From Candidatus Omnitrophota bacterium (GTDB taxonomy: Bacteria > Omnitrophota > Gorgyraeia > JABMSB01): 38,377 nt of DNA. Shown piece by piece: positions 32,188 through 38,377 of the stretch. The DNA lies in contig JABMSB010000009.1 in the NCBI GenBank assembly GCA_013202205.1, positions 1-38,377 on the forward strand, in the 5' to 3' direction. The notes beneath the pieces were generated by a model. The model had not been told where the DNA came from, did not search any database, and saw only the letters and a program-made list of their open reading frames with translations. Position 1 is the stretch's first letter. Each line of letters opens with the position of its first letter. Both the position numbers and the translations under genes were made by a program.

Positions 32188-32502
32188 CTATGTAATAGTT
32201 TCATTGCATTTTTTACAGAATCTGACCTTCTCTCCGCTCGTCAACTTGCTATAACCCACCCTGACCGGACGGTTGCACCCCTTGCAGAGTACCTGCAAGT
32301 TAGACATATTTATCGTACATTCGCGTTCTATTATTCCGCCCTGCTGATCATTGCGCGTCTGTCTTGTGTGTTTTTTAATCAGATTAACCCCTTCGACCAG
32401 CGCGCGATTGATGGCAGGAATTACCCTCAAGACCTTACCTGTCTTACCTTTATCTTTTCCTGCCATTACCGTCACTGTATCATTACGTCTAATTCGGCCC
32501 AT
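32188..32502 (-). CDS. rplX: Large ribosomal subunit protein uL24, zinc-binding type
   Basis: This 104-residue assembly initiator has the KOW motif TVTVMAGKDKGKTGKVLRV near the N-terminus and VEGVNLIKKHTRQT. The C-terminal half carries two cysteine pairs, C73/C76 (CKGC) and C96/C99 (CKKC), a likely zinc site seen in L24 from deep-branching bacteria and absent in E. coli. rplN ends 2 bases upstream, so the pair is probably translated together. Confidence 0.96.
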   Translation of the reverse strand: MGRIRRNDTVTVMAGKDKGKTGKVLRVIPAINRALVEGVNLIKKHTRQTRNDQQGGIIERECTINMSNLQVLCKGCNRPVRVGYSKLTSGEKVRFCKKCNETIT

Positions 32503-32504
32503 AG

Positions 32505-32873
32505 CTATAATACCTCCGGAGCTAGAGAAATTATTTTGGTAAATGCTTTCTCCCTCAATTCGCGCGCTACAGGTCCGAATATTCGTGTGCCGCGTGGATT
32601 CTTTTGGGCATCGATTATGACTATGGCATTGCGATCAAATCTTAATACGCTGCCGTCTGACCTCATGATAGGCGCGTGCGTGCGTACCACCACGGCCTTC
32701 ACCACCTCACCCTTCTTGACTATTGAATCGGGTGTGGCCTCTTTGACATTCGCGGTTATGATGTCACCCACATTAGCGGTCTTGACGCCTGAACGGCCAA
32801 TAACCCCTATGCATGAAGCACGCTTTGCGCCGGTATTATCTGCTATATCTAATATCGTTCTCATCTGTATCAT
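32505..32873 (-). CDS. rplN: Large ribosomal subunit protein uL14
   Basis: This 122-residue protein forms an intersubunit bridge with 16S rRNA helix 14 and is the docking site for RsfS. It begins [20 protein letters not shown], contains [20 protein letters not shown], and ends [22 protein letters not shown]. Length and start agree with the family. The 60-base gap to rpsQ holds a GGGG-containing ribosome site but no gene. Confidence 0.97.
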   Translation of the reverse strand: MIQMRTILDIADNTGAKRASCIGVIGRSGVKTANVGDIITANVKEATPDSIVKKGEVVKAVVVRTHAPIMRSDGSVLRFDRNAIVIIDAQKNPRGTRIFGPVARELREKAFTKIISLAPEVL

Positions 32874-32933
32874 AGTATTCTTTACCCCTTAACTAATTTT
32901 TTAGAAACACTTTTCCGATGATCTTCGGCTTAA

Positions 32934-33209
32934 TTACGCCTTTGCCTTAGTAATTATATCGATCAGGCGCCATCTTTTAGTTTTTGAGAGTCGGCGTGTC
33001 TCCATTATACGCACTGCGTCGCCTTCCTTGGCAGAATTCTTTTCATCGTGCGCCTTATATTTCATCTCTCTCTTGATTGTCCGCCCATACATAGAGTGGC
33101 GGGCCAGATGCTTCACGCTCACTGTTATGGTCTTATCCATCTTACTGCTAATGACGGTACCTTCTACAACCTTCCGTCTATTCCTTACATCTTCTACTGC
33201 TTTGTCCAT
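32934..33209 (-). CDS. rpsQ: Small ribosomal subunit protein uS17
   Basis: This 91-residue OB-fold protein binds 16S rRNA helices 7 and 11. It contains [20 protein letters not shown], then [20 protein letters not shown], and [18 protein letters not shown] start at the ATG at 33209 since AGGGG stands about 8 bases before it; an ATG seven codons upstream (33230) has no well-placed site. It lies 25 bases after rpmC, the standard position. Confidence 0.95.
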   Translation of the reverse strand: MDKAVEDVRNRRKVVEGTVISSKMDKTITVSVKHLARHSMYGRTIKREMKYKAHDEKNSAKEGDAVRIMETRRLSKTKRWRLIDIITKAKA

Positions 33210-33234
33210 ATCGGAACCCCTAAGCTGCATCTCT

Positions 33235-33423
33235 CTATTTCTTGTTCATAATTGTTAAGCACCTTGCGACATCCTTCTTAATGGCGCTTATCCTGTGTGA
33301 CCTTTCGATACGGCCTGTCCTGGCCTGGAAGGTCAACCCAAATAACTCTTCCCTTAAAGACCTCACCTTGTTCTGGAGCTCTTCTTTTGTCATTCCTCTT
33401 ATATCATCCATCTTAAGCGCCAT
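33235..33423 (-). CDS. rpmC: Large ribosomal subunit protein uL29
   Basis: This 62-residue helical protein near the peptide tunnel exit contains [20 protein letters not shown], then [20 protein letters not shown] and a C-terminal helix with [14 protein letters not shown]. The length is normal. L29 with L23 forms the docking area for SRP and trigger factor. It lies between rplP and rpsQ, the canonical place. Confidence 0.95.
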   Translation of the reverse strand: MALKMDDIRGMTKEELQNKVRSLREELFGLTFQARTGRIERSHRISAIKKDVARCLTIMNKK

Positions 33424-33443
33424 CGAATTAAATCCTCAAAATT

Positions 33444-33854
33444 TTAGCGTCTAGTGATAAGCTTGGTCCTCAGCGGTATCTTATGCGCAGCCCGCCTCAA
33501 TCCCTCTTTTGCTATCTCCGCCGGAACGCCTTCAAGCTCAAATATAACCCTCCCCCTCTTTACCACAGCAACCCAGTGGTCGGGAGCGCCCTTACCCTTA
33601 CCCATCCTCGTTTCGGCCGGCTTCTTAGTAATAGGCTTGTCAGGAAATATCCTAATCCAGAATTTACCGCCGCGTTTGAAATGGCGCGTCAAAGCTACGC
33701 GCGCAGCCTCTATCTGTATATTTGTAATCCAACCATTCTCAAGGACCTGCAGCCCGCACTCACCAAAACTTACCTTTGATCCGGTCAGGGCCAGGCCCCG
33801 GCGTCTGCCGCGTTGGACCTTTCTGTATTTGACACGTTTTGGCATCAGTACCAT
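33444..33854 (-). CDS. rplP: Large ribosomal subunit protein uL16
   Basis: This 136-residue protein lies by the A-site tRNA elbow. It contains [20 protein letters not shown], then [20 protein letters not shown], and the ending [21 protein letters not shown] sits 4 bases from the ATG at 33854, giving MVLMPKR; the ATG three codons later (33845) would give MPKR, and both fit the family. rpsC begins its stretch 15 bases downstream. Confidence 0.96.
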   Translation of the reverse strand: MVLMPKRVKYRKVQRGRRRGLALTGSKVSFGECGLQVLENGWITNIQIEAARVALTRHFKRGGKFWIRIFPDKPITKKPAETRMGKGKGAPDHWVAVVKRGRVIFELEGVPAEIAKEGLRRAAHKIPLRTKLITRR

Positions 33855-33869
33855 CAGACCACCTAAAAA

Positions 33870-34568
33870 TTATATATTCTTAAACTGTTTTTTGCCGCTT
33901 ATTGCCGCTTTATCCTTCTCTTTCGCTTCCCTGATCGCTTTGGGCATTATATCACCCTTATATACCCACACCTTTATGCCTATAGCCCCATATGCCGTAC
34001 GCGCTTCTGTAAATCCATAATCTATGTCGGCGCGTAACGTCTGCAAAGGAACCTTGCCTTCCTTATAACCCTCGGTACGGGCTATCTCAGCGCCGCCAAG
34101 GCGTCCTGCGCAACTTATCTTTATGCCTTGGGCGCCGGCATTCATTGCCGCCTGAATCGACTTCTTCATCGCCCGCCTGAATGCTATCCTCTTCTCAAGC
34201 TGGAATGCTATATTCTCTGCCACAAGCTGTGCTACAACCTGGGGGTTCTTTATCTCTTTTATGTCAAGGAATACCTGCCTGCCTATCATATCCTGCAGCT
34301 CTTCTTTTATCCGGTCGATCTCAGCACCACGTCTTCCTATTATAATGCCGGGCCTGGCGCTATGTATGCTTACGCGAACCTTGTCTCCGGCCCTCTCTAC
34401 TTCTATAAGCGCAACAGCGGCAGATGCAAGACTCTTCTTTAAGTGTTTTCTTATGATAATATCTTCCTTGAGAAATTTTGGAAAATCTTTCTTGGTGGCA
34501 AACCATCTCGAGGACCAATCTTTTATATATCCGAGTCTAAAACTAGTTGGATGAACTTTTTGACCCAT
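33870..34568 (-). CDS. rpsC: Small ribosomal subunit protein uS3
   Basis: This 232-residue protein lines the mRNA entry tunnel. It starts MGQKVHPTSFRLGYIKDWSS, has the KH-domain loop SARPGIIIGRRGAEIDRIKE near residue 75, and ISCAGRLGGAEIARTEGYKE near 150. The end GAIGIKVWVYKGDIMP is typical, with a short charged tail. Its start lies 8 bases after rplV. Confidence 0.97.
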   Translation of the reverse strand: MGQKVHPTSFRLGYIKDWSSRWFATKKDFPKFLKEDIIIRKHLKKSLASAAVALIEVERAGDKVRVSIHSARPGIIIGRRGAEIDRIKEELQDMIGRQVFLDIKEIKNPQVVAQLVAENIAFQLEKRIAFRRAMKKSIQAAMNAGAQGIKISCAGRLGGAEIARTEGYKEGKVPLQTLRADIDYGFTEARTAYGAIGIKVWVYKGDIMPKAIREAKEKDKAAISGKKQFKNI

Positions 34569-34576
34569 ATCCGAAC

Positions 34577-35065
34577 TTATCCTTTCTTCTTGGCGGTCTT
34601 CTTGGCCTGTCCTGCCTTAACCTTTAATTGAGCAGTTTTGCCCTTATCTTTAAGACGTAAGCGCGGCAGCTTCCTGCGCTCTCCTGCCTTCTTCGTCTCG
34701 ACTGAAACAGCATTCTTTGCCTGAGGCACCATATCCAGCTCTATCTTTATGTGGCTAGTTCTGTGCTTAAAAGGCATGGCACGCCCCATTGTAGCAGCCC
34801 TAAAACGATGCAATGTCGGCCCCTTGTCAACTATTGCTTTTGTAATATATAATTGCGCCGGGTCGAGATCCTTATTTTGCAGTTTCACTTTGGCATTGGA
34901 ATACGCGGAGTTGAGGGCATCTTCCATGTATCTAGCTGCCTTCTTATGCAGATTAAAGAGCATACTGAGAGCCTGATCTACCCTCTTACCTGTAAGAAGG
35001 TTAGACACCTGCCTTGCTTTCCTTGGCGAAATCCTTATAAATTTTAATATTACTTTTGCTATCAT
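34577..35065 (-). CDS. rplV: Large ribosomal subunit protein uL22 with basic C-terminal extension
   Basis: The L22 core runs to about residue 113: KFIRISPRKARQVSNLLTGK, then NSAYSNAKVKLQNKDLDPAQ, and GRAMPFKHRTSHIKIELDMV. The hairpin of L22 reaches into the peptide exit tunnel. E. coli L22 has 110 residues; this has 162, the extra ~45 being rich in Lys and Ala. The tail stays in frame to a stop 8 bases before rpsC. Such tails lie on the outer face of the ribosome in other species. Confidence 0.96.
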   Translation of the reverse strand: MIAKVILKFIRISPRKARQVSNLLTGKRVDQALSMLFNLHKKAARYMEDALNSAYSNAKVKLQNKDLDPAQLYITKAIVDKGPTLHRFRAATMGRAMPFKHRTSHIKIELDMVPQAKNAVSVETKKAGERRKLPRLRLKDKGKTAQLKVKAGQAKKTAKKKG

Positions 35066-35107
35066 CTCTAAATCCTATTCCTTTTTTTTTCAGCTCGCGT
35101 CTGTAGT

Positions 35108-35392
35108 TTATGTCAGATCCGTCGATACCTCGGTATGAGACCCGTGTCTTCTGAATATGCGGGTAGGTGCAAACTCGCCGAGTTTATGCCCGACCATATT
35201 CTCTGTTATGAATACCGGCACATGTTTCCTGCCGTCATGTATCGACAGGGTAAACCCAACAAAATCCGGTGTAATGGTAGAACGGCGCGCCCAAGTCTTT
35301 ATTGGTCTCTTAGGGCCACCCTTTGCCATATTCTTCACCTTCTTAAGCAGTTTTTCGTCTATGTACGGACCTTTTTTAATAGAACGCGACAT
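35108..35392 (-). CDS. rpsS: Small ribosomal subunit protein uS19
   Basis: This 94-residue 30S-head protein starts [20 protein letters not shown], contains [20 protein letters not shown] and [20 protein letters not shown], and ends [17 protein letters not shown] chose the ATG at 35392, with GAGAGGTG about 6 bases before it. A GTG three codons upstream also lies in frame. It lies between rplB and rplV. Confidence 0.97.
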   Translation of the reverse strand: MSRSIKKGPYIDEKLLKKVKNMAKGGPKRPIKTWARRSTITPDFVGFTLSIHDGRKHVPVFITENMVGHKLGEFAPTRIFRRHGSHTEVSTDLT

Positions 35393-35410
35393 CCTTAGCA
35401 CCTCTCACGG

Positions 35411-36259
35411 TTATGCTGTAGCTGTCTTTGCCTTCTTCTGTCTTCGTTTAAGTATGAATCTATCCGACGGCTTAGTCTTTCGTGTCTTAAGGCCTTTTGC
35501 GATCATGCCCCACGGGCTGCATGGGTGCCTTCCGCCTGATGATTTACCCTCACCGCCTCCCATCGGATGGTCGTGAGGATTCATAGCCACACCTCTGACT
35601 CGAGGGCGTCTTCCCATATGTCTCGTTCGGCCGGCTTTACCTATGCTTATCGCGTCATGCTCGACATTGCCAACTTGCCCCACCGTAGCCATGCAATCTA
35701 ATTTTATAAGACGAATCTCGCTCGAAGGAAGCTTAACATGGGCATGGACACCTTCTTTGGCCATTATTATAGCTAATCCACCTGCTGTACGGGCAATCTT
35801 ACCACCCCCACCAGGCATAAGTTCGATATTGAATATAGGCGTACCCGGTGGCACATCCCTCAGAGGCATGGCATTGCCTGCCTTTATCTCAATCCTGTGG
35901 CGGCTGGACACGACCTCATCATTTACCCCGATGCCGATGGGCGCAATAATATAACGCCTCTCTCCATCCGTGTATTCCAGTAATGCAATTCGGGCGCTCC
36001 GGTTGGGGTCATATTCTATAGAGACTACCTTTGCGGGCATATCATACTTATCCCGCTTAAAATCGATAATACGGATCTTCTGCTTATGCCCTCCTCCGCG
36101 TCGCCTTATCGTTATTCTTCCATAACAGTTGCGTCCGCCCTTACCCTTCTTGGTTACTACGAGCGAACGTTCCGGCTTGGATGTAGTTATCTCTTCGAAG
36201 GTGTGGGAGCTGCCCCATCTTCTTGTCGGTGTCGTCGGTTTAAATTTCTTTATTCCCAT
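35411..36259 (-). CDS. rplB: Large ribosomal subunit protein uL2
   Basis: This 282-residue protein supports the peptidyl transferase centre and the intersubunit bridge B7b. It contains [20 protein letters not shown], then [19 protein letters not shown] and [20 protein letters not shown] near the end, including the conserved histidine segment. Length is close to the usual 275. A purine-rich stretch (AAAGAAG) precedes the ATG. Confidence 0.97.
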   Translation of the reverse strand: MGIKKFKPTTPTRRWGSSHTFEEITTSKPERSLVVTKKGKGGRNCYGRITIRRRGGGHKQKIRIIDFKRDKYDMPAKVVSIEYDPNRSARIALLEYTDGERRYIIAPIGIGVNDEVVSSRHRIEIKAGNAMPLRDVPPGTPIFNIELMPGGGGKIARTAGGLAIIMAKEGVHAHVKLPSSEIRLIKLDCMATVGQVGNVEHDAISIGKAGRTRHMGRRPRVRGVAMNPHDHPMGGGEGKSSGGRHPCSPWGMIAKGLKTRKTKPSDRFILKRRQKKAKTATA

Positions 36260-36295
36260 CTTCTTTATCTTTCTCTTTTTCTATAATCTGCGGCA

Positions 36296-36574
36296 CTAAG
36301 TTACGTCTATCTTATGACCTTCCCGCAACGTCACTATCGCCTTCTTCCAATCCGGCGTCTTGCCTTCCCGGTATCTTACCCTCTTCTTTTTCCCGTGCAC
36401 AAGGAGCGTGTTGACCGACGCTACCTTAACTTTATATAGTTCTTCTACGGCACCCCTTATCTCGATCTTATTCGCATCCCTAGCTACCCAAAATAGATAT
36501 TTGTTAAAAGGGAGGATATTAGACCCCTTCTCGGTCCTGATCAAGCTCTTTACTGTATGGAATATATCTTTCAT
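36296..36574 (-). CDS. rplW: Large ribosomal subunit protein uL23
   Basis: This 92-residue protein sits at the tunnel exit and binds trigger factor and SRP. It contains VKSLIRTEKGSNILPFNKYL, then FWVARDANKIEIRGAVEELY and KVASVNTLLVHGKKKRVRYR. The usual phrase after it, EGKTPDWKKAIVTLREGHKI, is present. The ribosome site GGAG lies 7 bases before the ATG. Confidence 0.96.
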   Translation of the reverse strand: MKDIFHTVKSLIRTEKGSNILPFNKYLFWVARDANKIEIRGAVEELYKVKVASVNTLLVHGKKKRVRYREGKTPDWKKAIVTLREGHKIDVT

Positions 36575-36589
36575 GGTCTTACTCCTACG

Positions 36590-37213
36590 CTACTTATTTA
36601 CCCGTTTTACGATATCTTCCAATGCCCTCTTCGTCAAGACCAGCTTTGTGCGTTTAAGGATATCGAGGCAATTGCAGTCTGAGGAGGCACGAAGCGTTAC
36701 ATCCGGCAGATTACCGGCTGCCCGGCAAAGATTGATATCGGGCGTTCTATCTACAAGCAAGACACCATCCTTGACCTTGAGACGCTTTAAGACAGCGACC
36801 AGCTTCTTCGTCTTTGGCTCATCCAGTTTTATTTGATCTACAACGATTAAATCGTTATCGGCTAATTTTGCGCGTAAAGAAGCTATAAATGCCTGCCTCC
36901 TTGCCTTAGTCGGAACAGAGTATCTGAATTCTCTCGGCTTTGGTCCGAAGGTCACGCCACCGCTTCGCCATACCGGGTTTCTAGAGCTCCCGAAACGGGC
37001 TCGGCCTGTGCCTTTCTGTTTCCATGGTTTCTTGCCACCGCCCCTAACCTCTCCCCTTCGCTTGGTCGAGGCATTACCCTGCCTCTGGCAGGCAGAGTAC
37101 ATATTTATGACCTGGTAAAGCACTGCTTTATTTACCTCACCGCCAAAGACCTTATCATCAAGCTTGATATTCTCACTCGTCTTTGACGTCAATGTATGTA
37201 TTTTGATATCCAT
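36590..37213 (-). CDS. rplD: Large ribosomal subunit protein uL4
   Basis: This 207-residue protein has the long tunnel loop: RQGNASTKRRGEVRGGGKKP, then WKQKGTGRARFGSSRNPVWR and GGVTFGPKPREFRYSVPTKA. The end NLPDVTLRASSDCNCLDIL KR is typical. In E. coli L4 also represses the S10 operon; the leader needed for this lies outside the window, so I cannot judge it here. Length is normal (E. coli 201). Confidence 0.97.
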   Translation of the reverse strand: MDIKIHTLTSKTSENIKLDDKVFGGEVNKAVLYQVINMYSACQRQGNASTKRRGEVRGGGKKPWKQKGTGRARFGSSRNPVWRSGGVTFGPKPREFRYSVPTKARRQAFIASLRAKLADNDLIVVDQIKLDEPKTKKLVAVLKRLKVKDGVLLVDRTPDINLCRAAGNLPDVTLRASSDCNCLDILKRTKLVLTKRALEDIVKRVNK

Positions 37214-37245
37214 CGTCTTCTGCCTTCTCGTTATCGCTGCTTTGC

Positions 37246-37953
37246 CTACTTCTTCTTCTTTGGCGCTACCTGCCCTTTCTTATCTGCCTTTGGGGCTTCC
37301 GCGGCACCACCAGATACCTTCTTCACTCTCTTCGATTTGTGTAGTATCAAAAAACCGTTCTTATGGCCTGGTATAGAGCCTTTTAGCGCAATAAGGTTCT
37401 TCTCCTTATCAACGTCTATCACCTCCAGGTTTTGGATGGTACATCTCTGATGCCCCATATGCCCGGGCATGTGAGTACCCTTAAATATCCTCGAAGGATA
37501 TGAGCTGGCGCTCAGGGAACCAACTTGTCTGTGATGCATCGATCCGTGGCTCTCGGGCCCGCCTCGCCAACCCCATCTCTTGACACCACCCTGGAATCCC
37601 CTGCCCAAAGAAGTGCCGATGGCATTGACAAGATCACCGACGGCAAATATATCCGCGGCGAGGACCTGGCCCACCTCATATTTCTGGTTTTCCTCAGTCC
37701 TGATCTCCTTGATAAATCGCTTAGGAACCTCGCATTTTGATTTCTTGAAGTGTCCTGCCATTGGCTTTGTCGTATGGTCTTTCTTCATGTCTCCGAAACC
37801 GATCTGTATTGCCGTATAGCCATCCTTCTCATTAGTCTTTACCTGAAGAACGGGGCACGGTCCGGCTTCGATCAAGGTTATGGGCACAAAAGTGCCATCT
37901 TTATCGAAAATTTGAGTCATCCCTATCTTTTTACCTAATATCCCTATGCTCAT
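37246..37953 (-). CDS. rplC: Large ribosomal subunit protein uL3
   Basis: This 235-residue protein starts SIGILGKKIGMTQIFDKDGT, contains GRGFQGGVKRWGWRGGPESH, and SYPSRIFKGTHMPGHMGHQR near the middle, the loop that reaches the peptidyl transferase centre. The tail of about 20 residues (Ala, Lys, Pro) is longer than usual. The Shine-Dalgarno is weak: AAGGA lies about 14 bases before the ATG. The 78-base gap to rpsJ is the largest in the S10 section; no gene is seen in it. Confidence 0.96.
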   Translation of the reverse strand: MSIGILGKKIGMTQIFDKDGTFVPITLIEAGPCPVLQVKTNEKDGYTAIQIGFGDMKKDHTTKPMAGHFKKSKCEVPKRFIKEIRTEENQKYEVGQVLAADIFAVGDLVNAIGTSLGRGFQGGVKRWGWRGGPESHGSMHHRQVGSLSASSYPSRIFKGTHMPGHMGHQRCTIQNLEVIDVDKEKNLIALKGSIPGHKNGFLILHKSKRVKKVSGGAAEAPKADKKGQVAPKKKK

Positions 37954-38031
37954 TTTTATTCTCTATTGTCCTTACTTCAAACCACGGTTTAGGTTGTATA
38001 GCCGGTATATTACAGTTCACGGCCTACAACT

Positions 38032-38340
38032 TTATTTAATCTCTATGTCAACTCCTGCGGGCAGGTCAAGCTTGCGCAAGGCCTCTATCGTTTTGGAGGT
38101 CGGATTGGTTATATCCAGCAGGCGCTTATGCGTCTTGAGCTGAAACTGCTCTCTCGATCTCTTGTCGATATGTGGTCCCCGCAACACCGTAAATACCTCT
38201 CTCCTGGTCGGCAGGGGAATCGGCCCTGTTACTGCAGCACCTGTCTTCTTTGCCGTCTCCACTATATCCTCAGTGGATTGATCCAGGATTCGGTGGTCAA
38301 ACGCCCGTAATTTTATTCGTATCTTCTGCTCTTGTGCCAT
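38032..38340 (-). CDS. rpsJ: Small ribosomal subunit protein uS10
   Basis: This 102-residue protein is of standard length and is also the transcription antitermination factor NusE. It contains [40 protein letters not shown] and [20 protein letters not shown], and ends [14 protein letters not shown]. The ribosome site AGAGGTTATA precedes the ATG. Only 37 bases lie beyond it. One frame there ends in a TAA that overlaps the ATG (TAATG), so an upstream gene may be coupled, but it is too short to name. Confidence 0.97.
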   Translation of the reverse strand: MAQEQKIRIKLRAFDHRILDQSTEDIVETAKKTGAAVTGPIPLPTRREVFTVLRGPHIDKRSREQFQLKTHKRLLDITNPTSKTIEALRKLDLPAGVDIEIK

Positions 38341-38377
38341 TATAACCTCTTTAGGATATCCGTACCTGATCTCATCC

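Noticed and set aside
32368-32892. Plus-strand frame of 174 codons opposite rplX and rplN
   Set aside because: Antisense to two highly conserved ribosomal genes; shadow frame.
33454-34020. Plus-strand frame of 188 codons opposite rplP and rpsC
   Set aside because: Shadow of conserved ribosomal genes on the other strand.
37954-38031. 78-base gap between rpsJ and rplC as a leader or small gene
   Set aside because: No open frame with a ribosome site, hairpin or promoter that I can support.
38341-38377. End of an upstream gene (EF-Tu or EF-G expected)
   Set aside because: One frame ends in TAA overlapping the rpsJ ATG, but the 11 codons do not match the C-terminus of EF-Tu or EF-G that I know; too short to call.

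Overview
The window is a gene-dense stretch of bacterial chromosome in which every gene I can support (57, one cut by the left edge) lies on the minus strand. No gap between genes exceeds about 120 bases. I see no tRNA, rRNA, CRISPR array, insertion sequence or phage gene. The organism looks like a Gram-negative-type (diderm) bacterium from a deep or uncultured lineage. The evidence is an LpxL/HtrB-like acyltransferase, a TonB-like protein, zinc-binding (C+) versions of S4, S14, L24 and L36, a zinc-LID adenylate kinase, and a MEMO plus DUF1844 pair. Omnitrophota or a related group is my guess; the sequence alone does not prove it.

Transcription runs from high to low coordinates. Region 1 (38340 to 22422) is a fused S10-spc-alpha ribosomal superoperon in near-canonical order: S10, L3, L4, L23, L2, S19, L22, S3, L16, L29, S17, L14, L24, L5, S14, S8, L6, L18, S5, L15, SecY, Adk, Map, IF-1, L36, S13, S11, S4, RpoA, L17. 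L30 is absent from its usual place between S5 and L15. S5, L22 and L17 carry long charged extensions. A rho-independent terminator (22361-22394) closes the region.

Region 2 (22301 to about 9929) starts after a candidate promoter. It holds an aspartate-type aminotransferase and a central-carbon block: LeuC/LeuD-type hydro-lyase, isocitrate dehydrogenase, malate dehydrogenase, dihydrolipoamide dehydrogenase, LipB, and a 79-residue free-standing lipoyl-domain protein that overlaps lipB. After these come an AlaC-like aminotransferase, an LpxL-like acyltransferase, a family 2 glycosyltransferase, Pcm, a COG2426 membrane protein, a corrinoid adenosyltransferase and a TonB-like protein. The hydro-lyase, dehydrogenases and lipoyl genes could together interconvert citrate, 2-oxoglutarate, malate and oxaloacetate. 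No citrate synthase and no E1 or E2 subunit is present.

Region 3 (9835 to 4853) starts at a perfect-consensus sigma-70 promoter. It contains rpsU, a two-domain M16 peptidase, a MEMO-family protein, a DUF1844 protein and an RmuC-like protein. Region 4 (4773 to 1) starts at a second strong promoter that sits almost on the start codon. It encodes an LPG-synthase-TM/flippase-like protein, a small YcaR/Trm112-like zinc protein, AroQ, a Xaa-Pro peptidase, EF-P, AccB and the N-terminal two thirds of AccC. The order aroQ-pepP-efp-accB-accC matches the arrangement known from Bacillus and many other bacteria.

Most of the window is conserved core genome. I do not see a clearly new multi-gene system. 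The points most worth checking are the orphan lipoyl carrier with its TCA-type neighbours, the unusual substrate loop of the LeuD-like subunit, the mixed cofactor signature of the isocitrate dehydrogenase, and the apparently leaderless promoter of the flippase-like gene.
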